DNA of 64,000 bases from Streptomyces olivochromogenes (GCF_001514115.1 NZ_KQ948466.1:186001-250000); one strand, 5' to 3'; positions 1 to 9,009 are shown, counted from the first letter of the stretch. Translations and numbers: made by a program. The notes: a model not told the origin generated them from the sequence alone.

Positions 1-159
1 GTCCCGGGATCGGTGCCCGGCGGCGCGGTGCCGGTCATCTACTCCGCCGTCGTGGGCAAGGGCCGCGACCACATGTGGATCGGCGCCGTCGACGGGCTGC
101 GTATCAATCAGTACGTCTACGACTTCGAGGCCGACGGCGTCAAGGTGCGTCGCGCCTGA
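1..159 (+). CDS. C-terminal end of an unidentified protein (cut by window start)
   Basis: An open frame runs from base 1 to a TGA at 157-159, giving the last 52 residues of a protein whose start lies outside the window. The tail contains the strings VIYSAVVGKGRDHMW and INQYVYDFEADGVKVRR. No domain can be recognised from so short a piece. Codon use (G/C in nearly every third position) is that of a real gene. It converges with the secreted-protein gene on the opposite strand. Confidence 0.6.
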   Translation, partial: VPGSVPGGAVPVIYSAVVGKGRDHMWIGAVDGLRINQYVYDFEADGVKVRRA

Positions 160-233
160 TTCGGCGGACGCACCGAACTCCGGTGCGCGACGGGCGGGCC
201 CGCTCCCGGGCCCGCCCTCTCGCTTGTTCGCGC

Positions 234-1682
234 TCAGCTCACGTTGAGCGCCGTGTCGTCGAGGACGAACGACGTCTGCAGCGTGGAGCCCTCGGTGCCG
301 GTGAACTTGACGGTGACCGTCTGCCCGGCGTAGCTGGACAGGTCGAAACTGCGCAGCGTGTAACCCGACGCGGCGTTCAGGTTCGAGTACGTGGCGAGCG
401 TCGACAGGACCGTGCCGCTGCTGTTGAGCACCTGGGCCTTGAGGGTGTCGTAGGCCGTGCTGGTGGTCGTCTCGGCCGTGTCCACGTGGAGATAGAAGTT
501 CAGGGTGGCCGCGCAGCCGGACGGGATGGTGACCGACTGGGAGAGCGTGTCCGTGTTGGCCGAGCCGTAGCCGTTCAGCCAGGCCTTGTAGGAGCCCGTA
601 CGGGCCGCCTCGCTGGAGCTGTTGGTGATGACACCGCTGGTCGCGGTCCAGGACGTGTTGCCGGACTCGAAGCCGGGGTTGGCGAGCAGTTGGGCGGCCG
701 TGCAGGTACCGCCGCCCCCTCCACCGCCACCGCCGCTGCTGCTGCCGCCCGCGAGCCACTCGGTGGCGTTCAGGGCGAGGGCGGCGTTGGTGGCGCTGGT
801 GTCGTTCCAGCCGTCGTACAGGGTGTTGCCGGACTGACCGGTGCCGTCGTCGATCGGTGAGCTGTCGCCCCAGAACGCCACTCGGCCGCTGCCGAAGGTG
901 CTGGTGGCGAAGAAGGCGCCGGTGTTGCCCGAGTATCCGCTGCGGTAGACCAGACCCTTGACGGCGGAGTTGTCGGCCGGCTTGAGGGTGGCCGTGGTGC
1001 CGTCGGCGATCAGGCTCTTGGTGACGGTGCCGAACGAGCCGTGCAGGACGGCGTCGGTGCTGTCGCTGATGGCCGCCGGGTAGCCGGAGCTGATGTCGAG
1101 CGTGTCGATGGAGAACCCGAACGGGTCGGTGGAGTCGACGCTGTTGTTGGTCATGAGGTCGTTGAGGATCTCGACCGCGTCCTCACCGTCGCTGTTGCGG
1201 TCGGCGCCGGTGTGGTCGGAGACCATGAACAGACCGCCGCCGTTCTTCACGAACGTCATGATCGCGGTCTTCTCCGCGGTCGTGAAGAGCGTGTTGGGCT
1301 CGGGCAGCACCAGCGTGTCGAAGTTCGACAGGTCGGTGGCCGTCGAGCCGCCGTAGGCCAGGCTGGAGCCCGAAGGCAGCGTCTTCAGGCTGTAGTCGCC
1401 GGTCTTCTGCAGGGCCACGCCCCAGGAGGAGAGGGCGCCGGTCCAGTCGGTCTCCGCCGACGGCGAGGAGTCCTGGCCCAGCGGGTCGGGCTGGCTGGTG
1501 GAGATGATCCAGTCGGCGTTGCCGGCCGTCTCCGCGTGGGCGTTGTCGAACAGGATGCGGTGCGGGGTCGCGGCGGCGGCCGGAGTCGCCGCGGACGCCT
1601 GGACGGCCGCACCGGCGACGAGCAGTCCGAACACGGCCGTGGCCGTGGTGAGTCTGTGGCGGGATCGTCTGAATCCGAGCAT
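234..1682 (-). CDS. Secreted two-domain protein with poly-Gly linker and C-terminal carbohydrate-binding-like domain
   Basis: About 482 residues. A twin-arginine-poor Sec-type signal (basic RRSRHR, then a hydrophobic stretch ending near ASAA) marks it as exported. Residues ~40-310 look like a class-I glutamine-amidotransferase/ThuA-like Rossmann domain (pattern FDTLVLPEPN, then FVKNGGGLFMVSDH). A run of glycines (~310-325) links it to a beta-sandwich domain starting NPGFESGNTSWT and ending FVLDDTAL, a module often found at the C-terminus of secreted Streptomyces hydrolases. I chose the ATG at 1682 over the in-frame ATG at 1697 because GGAGG (1695-1691) lies 8 nt upstream of it and overlaps the earlier codon. 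Enzymatic activity is unknown; secretion and the two-domain layout are well supported. Confidence 0.85.
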   Translation of the reverse strand: MLGFRRSRHRLTTATAVFGLLVAGAAVQASAATPAAAATPHRILFDNAHAETAGNADWIISTSQPDPLGQDSSPSAETDWTGALSSWGVALQKTGDYSLKTLPSGSSLAYGGSTATDLSNFDTLVLPEPNTLFTTAEKTAIMTFVKNGGGLFMVSDHTGADRNSDGEDAVEILNDLMTNNSVDSTDPFGFSIDTLDISSGYPAAISDSTDAVLHGSFGTVTKSLIADGTTATLKPADNSAVKGLVYRSGYSGNTGAFFATSTFGSGRVAFWGDSSPIDDGTGQSGNTLYDGWNDTSATNAALALNATEWLAGGSSSGGGGGGGGGTCTAAQLLANPGFESGNTSWTATSGVITNSSSEAARTGSYKAWLNGYGSANTDTLSQSVTIPSGCAATLNFYLHVDTAETTTSTAYDTLKAQVLNSSGTVLSTLATYSNLNAASGYTLRSFDLSSYAGQTVTVKFTGTEGSTLQTSFVLDDTALNVS

Positions 1683-1915
1683 CCTGCAAACCTCCATGAG
1701 GGGTGGGGAGAGGCGGTGCGGGCGCCAAGTCTGCGCGCGTAGAACGGTGGTTGGCCGTCTGCCGCGCGACAGATTCTTGAACGGTACATGGCAGGAACGC
1801 GACTGAACAGGAGCCCGCCGGAGCGGACGCGGGACGGCCGGAAAGCAGAACGGACTGTCTTCGCCCGCAGGGGGAACACACCTAACTGCGGGGGTCCTGG
1901 CAAAAAGGGGCGGAC

Positions 1916-2179
1916 ATGGAGATCTCAGGCATCATCAGTGCCATTCTCATCGGCATCATCATCGGCGTACTGGGCCGGCTCGTGGTCCCGGGACGCCAGC
2001 GCATCGGCATCCTGTGGACGATCCTCGTCGGCATCGTGGCCGCGTTCATCGGCTCGGGGATCGCCGCCGCGTTCGGCGTGGCGAACACGAAGGGCGTCGA
2101 CTGGATCGAGTGGCTCATTCAGATCGGACTCGCGGCGGTGGGCGTCGCGGCGCTCGACCGGGTGAAGGTGCGCCGCTGA
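1916..2179 (+). CDS. GlsB/YeaQ/YmgE family stress-response membrane protein
   Basis: 87 residues with three hydrophobic segments (ISAILIGIIIGVLGRLVV; ILVGIVAAFIGSGIAAAF; WLIQIGLAAVGVAAL), the layout of the transglycosylase-associated/GlsB family of small integral membrane proteins. The family pattern G-x-L-G-R-L-V-V-P-G-R is visible at ~17-27. Family members are induced by envelope, acid or general stress; the biochemical role is not known. An AAAAGGGG Shine-Dalgarno precedes the ATG. It stands alone, converging with the GNAT gene across a strong hairpin. Confidence 0.9.
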   Translation: MEISGIISAILIGIIIGVLGRLVVPGRQRIGILWTILVGIVAAFIGSGIAAAFGVANTKGVDWIEWLIQIGLAAVGVAALDRVKVRR

Positions 2180-2199
2180 CGGGACCGACGGCGGTCGGT

Positions 2200-2225
2200 G
2201 ACGCCGTCCCTGCCCGGACGGCGTC
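2200..2225. terminator. Bidirectional hairpin terminator
   Basis: GACGCCGTCC (2200-2209) pairs perfectly with GGACGGCGTC (2216-2225) around a 6-nt loop. It lies between the convergent stops of the GlsB-family gene and the GNAT gene, so it could end both transcripts. There is no U-tract, as usual in Streptomyces. Confidence 0.65.
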
Positions 2226-2230
2226 CGGTG

Positions 2231-3004
2231 TCACCCGTACACGTACGGCGTTGTCGTGGTCAGGGGTTCGAAGCCCAGGCGGGCGAGGACCGGGCGGCTC
2301 TGACTGGTGGCGTCGACCTGGACGTAGCGGTAGCCGCGCTCGGCGGCGACGCGGGCACGGTGGGCGACCAGCGCACGGTAGATGCCGCGGCGGCGCCAGG
2401 AGTCGACGGTGCCGCCGCCCCAGAGGCCGGCGAAGCGGGTGCCGGGGACCAGCTCCATGCGGGCGGCGCTGACCGGGACGTCACCGGCGAGGGCCACCAC
2501 CGCGACGACGTTGTCCTCGTCGCCGGTGAGCTGGGCGAGGAGTTGGTGGCGCATCCGGGTACTGTCCGTACCGAAGGCCTGTTCGTGGACGTCCGCGACG
2601 AGGTCGACGCCCGCGCGGTCGGTGACGGGCAGCAGCCGTACGCCCTCGGGCGGCTGTGCGTCGAGCGCGAGGTCGCCCAACTCGGCGATCATCAGGGTCT
2701 CCTCGGGCTGGGCGACGAACCCGGCGGCGCGCAGCCGCTTTCCCAGGCCCTCGGGCTTGTCGTGCCCGTACAGCTTCCACTCGAACTCGCGGCCGAGTTC
2801 GCCGAAGTAGCGCATCTGCTCGGCGATCGCGGCATCGGCGTTCGATTCGTCCAGGTCCGACCAGATCACCCCGTTCCAGCCGTGCTCGGTGCCGACCTGG
2901 CGCACCACCTTGTCGACGCGCTCGACCCGGGCTCCCGGGCCGTCGGGCCGCGCGCCCTCCCGCATGTCCCGGTCGAACAGGGCCAGTACCGCAACGTGAT
3001 CCAT
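2231..3004 (-). CDS. GNAT family N-acetyltransferase
   Basis: 257 residues. The C-terminal half has GNAT features: a beta4-like strand followed by acyl-CoA-binding turn WRRRGIYRALVAHRARVAAERGY, then VQVDATSQSRPVLARLGFEPL. The first ~110 residues form a variable N-terminal region, as in two-lobed GNATs. The ATG at 3004 (MDHVAVLALFD) is favoured because GGAG sits 7 nt upstream; the frame stays open for 23 more codons without another good site. The acceptor substrate cannot be predicted. Confidence 0.85.
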   Translation of the reverse strand: MDHVAVLALFDRDMREGARPDGPGARVERVDKVVRQVGTEHGWNGVIWSDLDESNADAAIAEQMRYFGELGREFEWKLYGHDKPEGLGKRLRAAGFVAQPEETLMIAELGDLALDAQPPEGVRLLPVTDRAGVDLVADVHEQAFGTDSTRMRHQLLAQLTGDEDNVVAVVALAGDVPVSAARMELVPGTRFAGLWGGGTVDSWRRRGIYRALVAHRARVAAERGYRYVQVDATSQSRPVLARLGFEPLTTTTPYVYG

Positions 3005-3108
3005 GGGGTCACTCCAGCACCCCGGAGCGCATAGGGCAACGGCTCTGCACCGGGGCGGAGTCGATCGGCCCACCCCACCCCGGTGTTTCGTCCCTGGTCA
3101 GGCACGGT

Positions 3109-5115
3109 TCAGTTGCGGGTCCACTGCTGGTTGGATCCGCCGTTGCACGTCCAGAGGTCGATCAGGGTTCCGTTGGCCGTCGCGGCGCCCGACGCGTCCA
3201 GACACAGGCCCGAGACGTTGTTGGTGACGGTTCCGTTGGAGTTGAAGGTCCACTTCTGGTTGGTGCCGCCGTTGCAGTCCCACAGGACAACCTTGGTGCC
3301 GTTGGCGGTACCGCTGTTGTAGGCGTCGAGGCACTTGTTGCCGTAGACCACCAGTTCACTGCGCGAGGTGTAGGTGAACGTCTGGTTCTGGCCACCGCCG
3401 CAGTCCCACAGTTCGGCCTGGCTGTTGTTGGTGATCGTGCTCTTGAAGAAGTCCAGGCAGCGTCCGGACCCGGTGCCGACGACCGCCGTCCCGTTGGTGC
3501 CCGAAACGGCGCGTACGGCCACGGCGTCGATGTCGGGCGCGGTACCCAGGGCCCCGAAGGTCAGTGTGTTGGAGCCCTTCGCCAGGGACGCGAGGACGGA
3601 GACGGTCCGGTAGGTGGTCGCCGAGCCGGTGGGCGGGAAGGCCAGCGTCTGCGCGTACTGGCCGCCCACTTGAAGCGTCGCCTTGCGGTCCGCCGTACCC
3701 CCGTTGGCGTAGGTGATGTCGATCAGCTTGGTGCCCGCGGCGGACGCCGTGACTCCGGTGAAGGCCGGGGTCGTCGCGGAGGTGGTGTCCTCGTACGTCG
3801 TCCCGGACGCCTCGGTGCCGGAGACGGTGAGCAGCACGCCCTCGCCCGCGGGGACGCTGGTGGTGTAACTCGTCGCGAACGAACCAGCGTTGGACGCCGA
3901 CCAGACGTTGCGTACGGCGGCGGAGGCGGTGGTCAGACCCATGTCCTGCCAGCGGGCGGTGATGTTCGCCGCGGCGGACGTACGGTTCAGCAGCAGGACC
4001 GCGCGCTTCCCGGTACCGGAGAGGATCTTGCTGTAGACCTGCAGGCCGGTGCTGTCCTCGGCGACCTTGACGCCCTGGAGGCCGCGCGGGTCCTGGTCGA
4101 TCGCGACGACCTCGGAGTTGGTGAGGATCGAGGCGGTCGTCGAACTCATGGTGGCCAGGTTGTTGCCCGCGAGCAGGGGGGCGCCGGAGATCGCCCACAG
4201 GCCCATGTGGGTGCGGTTCTGGGCGGCGCTCAGGCCGTTCATGCCGACCGTCATCATGTCCGGGTCGTTGTAGTAGCCGGTGTGCTGGGCGGCGGGGTGC
4301 AGCGACTTGTCGAAGTTGGCCAGGATGCTGGCCATCGTCGGGTTGTCGGGGTAGTAGACGATGTCGGTGCTGGTGCGCCACATCGCGCCCGTGCCTGCGG
4401 CCCAGTTCCAGGGGTTGCCCGTGCCCCACTCGCACAGGGACAGCACGAGCGAGCGGCCCGTGACCGCGGTGGCGGCGGTGTTGGCGTCGCGGATCGCCTT
4501 GTACGTCGTCTCCTGGTCGAGGCCCTCGGCGTCACCGCCGCACCAGTCGATCTTCAGGAAGTCGAAGCCCCAGTTCTGGAAGGTCTCCAGGTCCTGCTGG
4601 TTGTGGCCCTCCATACCGGTGTTGGGTGCGGCGGGCGTTCCCGAGGGGGTCGGGTAGTAGTAGCCGCAGCCGTTCTTGCCCGCGTCGGTGTAGATCCCGG
4701 CCTTGAGGCCCTTGCTGTGGATGTAGTCGACGACGGCCTTCATCCCGCCCGGCCACTTGGCGGTGTCGACGGTGATGTTGCCGCTGCTGTCGCGGGTGCC
4801 CAGCCACCAGCCCTCGTCGATGTTGACGTACTTGTAGCCCGCGGCTGCCATGCCCGACGACACGAGGGCGTCGGCCTGGGCCTTGATGGTGGCGTAGTCG
4901 ATGACGCTGGCGAAGGTGTTCCAGGACGCCCAGCCCATCGGGGCCGGGGCGACCCCGATCTGGTTGGTGCTGACGGCGGTCGGTTCGGCGGTGAGCGCAG
5001 TGGCGGAGCGTCCGACTCCGGCCAACCCGACGACGGCCAGCCCCAGGACGGCGCCATGAACGGCTGCGCGCTTCAAGAGGCCTCTGAGGCGCGCGGTGTG
5101 CGAATGGGGGGACAT
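3109..5115 (-). CDS. Secreted GH27 alpha-galactosidase with CBM and ricin-B-type lectin repeats
   Basis: 668 residues from the ATG at 5115 (GGGAG 6 nt upstream; 77 extra in-frame codons upstream lack a signal peptide and a site). Signal peptide at 1-45 (RLRGLLKRAAVHGAVLGLAVVG). Catalytic (beta/alpha)8 domain ~60-390: nucleophile Asp190 in LKIDWCGG and probable acid/base Asp251 in WRTSTDIVYY, plus the family motif YNDPDMMTVG. A beta domain follows, then a CBM35/CBM6-like module (~410-530) and a C-terminal ricin-B lectin trefoil (~540-668) with repeated QxW-type motifs (NQTFTY, NQKWTF, NQQWTR). Predicted to release terminal alpha-galactose from plant galactomannans or raffinose-type sugars outside the cell. 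It has no sugar-transport neighbours. Confidence 0.93.
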   Translation of the reverse strand: MSPHSHTARLRGLLKRAAVHGAVLGLAVVGLAGVGRSATALTAEPTAVSTNQIGVAPAPMGWASWNTFASVIDYATIKAQADALVSSGMAAAGYKYVNIDEGWWLGTRDSSGNITVDTAKWPGGMKAVVDYIHSKGLKAGIYTDAGKNGCGYYYPTPSGTPAAPNTGMEGHNQQDLETFQNWGFDFLKIDWCGGDAEGLDQETTYKAIRDANTAATAVTGRSLVLSLCEWGTGNPWNWAAGTGAMWRTSTDIVYYPDNPTMASILANFDKSLHPAAQHTGYYNDPDMMTVGMNGLSAAQNRTHMGLWAISGAPLLAGNNLATMSSTTASILTNSEVVAIDQDPRGLQGVKVAEDSTGLQVYSKILSGTGKRAVLLLNRTSAAANITARWQDMGLTTASAAVRNVWSASNAGSFATSYTTSVPAGEGVLLTVSGTEASGTTYEDTTSATTPAFTGVTASAAGTKLIDITYANGGTADRKATLQVGGQYAQTLAFPPTGSATTYRTVSVLASLAKGSNTLTFGALGTAPDIDAVAVRAVSGTNGTAVVGTGSGRCLDFFKSTITNNSQAELWDCGGGQNQTFTYTSRSELVVYGNKCLDAYNSGTANGTKVVLWDCNGGTNQKWTFNSNGTVTNNVSGLCLDASGAATANGTLIDLWTCNGGSNQQWTRN

Positions 5116-5354
5116 GCGGCTCTCCCTTGAGCGGTTTGTTCGCAGACTCGAACAAAAGTCAACGAGACTCGCCATATGGGAGCCGCCATTCCGCGGGCGC
5201 GTCAAGTCCCTTGCCGACAGGGCCCGTTCACGTTCGGCCACGCCGCCGGTGAACGCGTCCGCGCCCCGGAGGCCGCCCGTCGCGCCGCCGCCCGCACGCG
5301 GTACCTTCGGTTCGACCCGGCCCGACCCGGCCGGCAGAGATCTCAAGCAGCGGG

Positions 5355-6110
5355 ATGGTCATGCGCGAGGACACGATCGTCGAGGTGGCGGCCGGAATCC
5401 ATCTGGTTCACGGCAGCAACACCAACTGGGTGATCCTGACCGAGGGGGACGCCGTCACCCTGATCGACACCGGATATCCGGGCGACCGCCCGGACGTCCT
5501 CGCCTCGCTCGACGCGCTCGGCCACTCCCCCGAGGCCATCAGCGCCGTACTCATCACCCACGCGCACAACGACCATCTCGGGTCGGCCGAGTACCTGAGC
5601 AGCACCTACGGCGTCCCGGTCCATCTGCACGAGGAGGAGGTGGCGCACGCGCGCCGCGAGTTCCTCCAGCAGGTGAGCGTGGGAGAGGTGATGCGCCAGG
5701 CCTGGCGTCCCGGCGTGCTGCCCTGGGCGGTGCACGCGATCCGGTCCGGCGGCACGGCCGACGTCCGGATGACCCGGCCCGAGCCGTTCCCCGGCCAGGG
5801 GGCGCTGGATCTTCCCGGCGGTCCGGTGCCGGTGCACACCCCCGGGCACACCTCCGGACACTGTGTCTACCACCTGCCGGACGCCGGCATCGTGATCTCC
5901 GGTGACGCCCTGGTCAGCGGTCACCCCACCTCGCGGATACAGGGCCCGCAGCTGCTGCCCGACATGTTCCACGCCGAGCGCGCGAACGCCCTCGCGTCGC
6001 TGAAGCTGATCGAGGCACTCTCGGCGGACGTCCTGCTGCCCGGGCACGGCCCGGTGCACCGCGGATCCGTGAGCGAGGCGGCCCAGCGCGCCCAGGCACT
6101 CGCCAACTGA
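5355..6110 (+). CDS. MBL-fold metallo-hydrolase
   Basis: 251 residues with the full metallo-beta-lactamase set of metal ligands: THAHNDHLG (HxHxDH type), HTPGHTSGH, ISGDALVSGHP and a final LPGHGPVH. This is the short glyoxalase-II/quorum-lactonase-like subgroup that hydrolyses thioesters or lactones with two metal ions. An ATG two codons downstream (5361) is an alternative start; neither has a strong Shine-Dalgarno. It is read divergently from the alpha-galactosidase and is probably cytoplasmic (no signal peptide). The substrate is unknown. Confidence 0.9.
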   Translation: MVMREDTIVEVAAGIHLVHGSNTNWVILTEGDAVTLIDTGYPGDRPDVLASLDALGHSPEAISAVLITHAHNDHLGSAEYLSSTYGVPVHLHEEEVAHARREFLQQVSVGEVMRQAWRPGVLPWAVHAIRSGGTADVRMTRPEPFPGQGALDLPGGPVPVHTPGHTSGHCVYHLPDAGIVISGDALVSGHPTSRIQGPQLLPDMFHAERANALASLKLIEALSADVLLPGHGPVHRGSVSEAAQRAQALAN

Positions 6111-6132
6111 CGGCCGCCGCGAGCCGGCCGAC

Positions 6133-6279
6133 TCAAGGCCGCAGGGTTCCCAAGTGAAGGTGGATCTCGCCGGGGTCGGACAGGAACGGCAGGATGACAC
6201 GGATGTTCTCGGTGGTGAGCCCGGAGTCGAGGAGTCCACGGATCCGCCGTACGCACGGGACGGCCCCGTCGCCGTACAC
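6133..6279 (-). pseudogene. Relic of a MerR-family regulator (C-terminal half of the DNA-binding domain)
   Basis: Read on the minus strand, 48 codons to a TGA at 6133 give VYGDGAVPCVRRIRGLL...LTTENIRVILPFLSDPGEIH, which matches the second half of a MerR winged-helix domain (family pattern YG-ddAV-RVrrIr-LldaGLtte-Ir-iLPcL). The N-terminal helix-turn-helix is missing, an in-frame TAG lies about 20 codons upstream, and the effector domain is absent. This small piece is all that fills the 246-bp gap before the TetR gene. Confidence 0.6.
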
Positions 6280-6356
6280 CTCCGGCCCCGCCCACTCCGA
6301 CGTGGCCACCTCCCCGCAGATGACCGTCTACCAGGACCTGTCCGGACGCCTGTCCT

Positions 6357-6983
6357 TCAGCGGGCTTCCCGGGCGGGGGCGCCGTAGCGGAGTCCGTCGA
6401 CGAGCAGGGCGATCATGCGGGGGGTGTGGCCGTTGTCGTCTTCCTGGGCGGGCAGGGTCAGATTGCGCGTGGCGACCAGGAGGTCTTCCGGGTCGACGTC
6501 GGAGCGGATCTCGCCGGCCTTCGCCGCGGAGTCGAGGAGCGCGCCGAGGACGGGCATGAAGCGCTGCTCGAAGTAGGAGGGCAGCGTGTCGTAGGCCGGG
6601 TCCCCCGAGTGCAGGGCCGCACTGAGTCCGCGTTTCGTGGCGATGAAGCCCGCGAAGCGCTGGAGCCACTTGGCGAGCGCTTCGGCCGGTTCGTACCGCG
6701 CCGCCAGGGACGGCGCGGAGTCGGCGCAGGCATCGACTTCGTGGCGGAAGACCGCGGCGATGAGATCCGAGCGTTGCGGGAAGTGGCGGTAGAGGGTGCC
6801 GGCTCCCACGCCCGCCTTGGCGGTGATCTCCCGTACGGGCGCGTCCACTCCCGAGGTGGCGAAGACTTCCGCGGCCGCCGTGAGCAGGGCGTCGGTGCTG
6901 CGTTGCGCGTCGGCGCGCAGCCGCTTACGGGGCCGGCCCTCCGCCGCGGCGGCGTCGGCTTCCCGAGTCGATTCCTCGCTCAC
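6357..6983 (-). CDS. TetR/AcrR family transcriptional repressor
   Basis: 208 residues. The N-terminal HTH is typical: RSTDALLTAAAEVFATSG, then VREITAKAGVGAGTLYRHFPQRSDLIAAVF. The C-terminal ligand domain includes RGLSAALHSGDPAYDTLPSYF, seen in the SACE_7040/TetR_C_25-like subgroup next to oxidoreductases. The start is the GTG at 6983 with AAGGGG about 8 nt upstream; the longer frame to 7214 would cover the divergent promoter. It probably represses itself and the divergent aldo/keto reductase through the paired palindromes at 7003-7041. The inducer is unknown. Confidence 0.92.
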   Translation of the reverse strand: MSEESTREADAAAAEGRPRKRLRADAQRSTDALLTAAAEVFATSGVDAPVREITAKAGVGAGTLYRHFPQRSDLIAAVFRHEVDACADSAPSLAARYEPAEALAKWLQRFAGFIATKRGLSAALHSGDPAYDTLPSYFEQRFMPVLGALLDSAAKAGEIRSDVDPEDLLVATRNLTLPAQEDDNGHTPRMIALLVDGLRYGAPAREAR

Positions 6984-7002
6984 GATGCTTCCCCTTGCTA
7001 AG

Positions 7003-7041
7003 CGGAACACTGTTCCGTATCGTTCAAGCTGAACGCTGTTC
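7003..7041. promoter_or_regulatory. Paired TetR operators between the TetR and aldo/keto reductase genes
   Basis: CGGAACACTGTTCCG (7003-7017) is a perfect palindrome around one base. GAACGCTGTTC (7031-7041) is a second copy of the same half-sites with centres 26 bp apart. Both lie between the divergent GTG at 6983 and ATG at 7098, the usual place for autoregulation and control of the partner gene. Confidence 0.75.
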
Positions 7042-7097
7042 CGTTTCCGCCAGCCTAACGCGCCGCGGCGGGCACCGGCCGACGCGCAAGGAGAATC

Positions 7098-8126
7098 ATG
7101 AAGTACCGCACACTGGGCCGAACCGGCATCAAGGTCAGCCCGTACTGTCTGGGCGCGATGATGTTCGGCGCCATCGGCAACCCCGACCACGACGACTCCG
7201 TCCGGATCATCCACAAGGCGCTGGACGCGGGCATCAACTTCGTCGACACCGCGGACGCCTACTCACGCGGCGAGTCCGAGGAAATCGTGGGCAAGGCCCT
7301 CAAGGGCCGCCGGGACGACGTCGTACTCGCCACCAAGGCCCACCTCCCCATGGGGGACGACCCCAACCAGCGGGGCAACTCGCGGCGTTGGCTGGTCCGC
7401 GCGCTGGAGGACTCGCTGCGCCGGCTCGGAACCGACCACGTCGACCTGTTCCAGATCCACCGGCCCGCCCCGGACACCGACGTGGAGGAGACCCTCTCGG
7501 CCCTCACCGACCTGGTACGCGCGGGCAAGGTCCGGGCCATCGGCACCTCCTCCTTCCCCGCCTCGGACATCGTCGAGGCGCAGTGGGTCGCCGAGCGACG
7601 GGGCCTCATGCGGTTCCGCAGCGAGCAGCCGACGTACTCGATCCTCAACCGCGGCATCGAGCGCGAGGTGCTGCCCGTCTGCGAGCGCTACGGCATGGGC
7701 GCCCTGGTCTACAGCCCGCTCGCGGGCGGCCTGCTGACCGGCCGCTACCGCAAGGACCGGCAGCCCGACAGCCACCGTGCCGCCTTCGGCTTCAAGCACC
7801 TCAGCGACGAACGCCGGCTCGACGTCGTCGAACAGCTCATCCCCCTGGCCGAGAAGGCGGGGATGGCGCTGACGCACCTGGCCATGGCGTTCGCGATCGC
7901 CCACCCCGGCGTCACCTCCGCGATCATCGGACCGCGCACGATGGCCCACCTGGACGACCTCCTCGCGGGCGCGGAGACCAGTCTGACCGACGAGATCCTC
8001 GACCAGATCGACGCCATCGTGCCGCCCGGCACCGACATCGGGACGCTCGACATGGCCTACAACCCACCCGCCGTCCAGCAGACCGCCCTGCGCCGCCGCC
8101 TGCCCGACGAACGCTCCGCCGTCTGA
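7098..8126 (+). CDS. Aldo/keto reductase
   Basis: 342 residues, the size of the AKR11/AKR5-like (beta/alpha)8 NADPH-dependent reductases. The catalytic tetrad can be placed: Asp and Tyr in FVDTADAYSRGESEEIVG, Lys in LATKAH and His in LFQIHRP. The NADP-binding end reads VTSAIIGPRTMAHLDDLL. AAGGAG stands 5 nt before the ATG. It is divergent from the TetR gene and shares its operators, so expression is probably induced by a substrate aldehyde or ketone. Confidence 0.93.
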   Translation: MKYRTLGRTGIKVSPYCLGAMMFGAIGNPDHDDSVRIIHKALDAGINFVDTADAYSRGESEEIVGKALKGRRDDVVLATKAHLPMGDDPNQRGNSRRWLVRALEDSLRRLGTDHVDLFQIHRPAPDTDVEETLSALTDLVRAGKVRAIGTSSFPASDIVEAQWVAERRGLMRFRSEQPTYSILNRGIEREVLPVCERYGMGALVYSPLAGGLLTGRYRKDRQPDSHRAAFGFKHLSDERRLDVVEQLIPLAEKAGMALTHLAMAFAIAHPGVTSAIIGPRTMAHLDDLLAGAETSLTDEILDQIDAIVPPGTDIGTLDMAYNPPAVQQTALRRRLPDERSAV

Positions 8127-8154
8127 ACCGGGGCCCTGTCCGGCGGATCATGCC

Positions 8155-9009
8155 CTAGCCGAGTTCGAGCGTGGTGACCCCGTAGACGCGCTCGCCGGTG
8201 AACGGCCTGACCGGGCCGGTGTACATCCGGGCCGTTTCGAAGGAGGGGGTGAGGCCGAACTCCTCGGCCAGGGCGACGCCCGGCGCGTTCGACTCGGGGA
8301 TGTCGATGGCGACCTCGCCCCCGGGAGCGGCGGCGGCCAGCGCCTGCAGGAGGGCGCGGGCGTCGTCGGCGGTGTCGGCGAACAGCGGGCCCACGCGCGG
8401 GCGGTCGAGGGCGGGCCGGATCACCGCGTAGCCGGTGAGGTGGCCGTCGGCGACGCGGACGAAGGTGCGGTGGCCGGGACCGGTGAGCCACCGTTCCAGG
8501 AAGCGGGGGCGGTCGGCCGGGCAGCAGGCATTGTCGTACGCCGCGATCGACGCGAAGTCGGCCGCCGCGGCGGGCCGCACCCCCGGTGGCGTCTGTTCCG
8601 CCGGCACGGTTCCGATGAACCGGACGGTGCGGTGGGCCAGTTCGAATCCGGACTTGCGGTAGTTGTCCTGCTGCGCCACCACCCCGTCCAGACCGACGGT
8701 CCGGCCGCCGGCGTGGGCGAGGGCCGTCTTCCAGGTGGTGAGGCCGTGGCCGCGGCCGCGCAGATCCGGTCGTACGAGATAGAAGCCCAGGAAGGCGTAG
8801 TCGGCGTCGTACGTCACGACCGAGACGGCCGAGACCGGCTGCCCGTCGATCCTGCCGATGAAGAACCCCTCGGGATCCTGGGCGAAGAAGCTCGGTGCGT
8901 CGGACAGCCCCGGATTCCATCCCTCGTCCCCCGCCCACCCGCTGATCACCGACCAGTCGTCGAGCGAGGCCCGGGCGACGACGAGATCCGCGGAACCCGG
9001 AGAAGTCAT
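8155..9009 (-). CDS. GNAT family N-acetyltransferase, two-domain type
   Basis: 284 residues with an N-terminal GNAT fold carrying the acyl-CoA loop VRPDLRGRGHGLTTWKTAL (~80-98), and a C-terminal second GNAT-like domain (~140-284; YAVIRPALDRPRVGPLFAD). This arrangement is that of Acetyltransf_1 plus Acetyltransf_18 proteins (YitH type). GGAG is 5 nt before the ATG. It converges with the aldo/keto reductase and is divergent from the next GNAT gene. The substrate is unknown. Confidence 0.88.
   Translation of the reverse strand: MTSPGSADLVVARASLDDWSVISGWAGDEGWNPGLSDAPSFFAQDPEGFFIGRIDGQPVSAVSVVTYDADYAFLGFYLVRPDLRGRGHGLTTWKTALAHAGGRTVGLDGVVAQQDNYRKSGFELAHRTVRFIGTVPAEQTPPGVRPAAAADFASIAAYDNACCPADRPRFLERWLTGPGHRTFVRVADGHLTGYAVIRPALDRPRVGPLFADTADDARALLQALAAAAPGGEVAIDIPESNAPGVALAEEFGLTPSFETARMYTGPVRPFTGERVYGVTTLELG

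Noticed and set aside
2656..5130. Long open frame (824 codons) on the plus strand opposite the alpha-galactosidase
   Set aside because: Composition-driven shadow: Arg/Gly/Val-rich, no domain, while the minus strand encodes a complete GH27 enzyme with catalytic residues.
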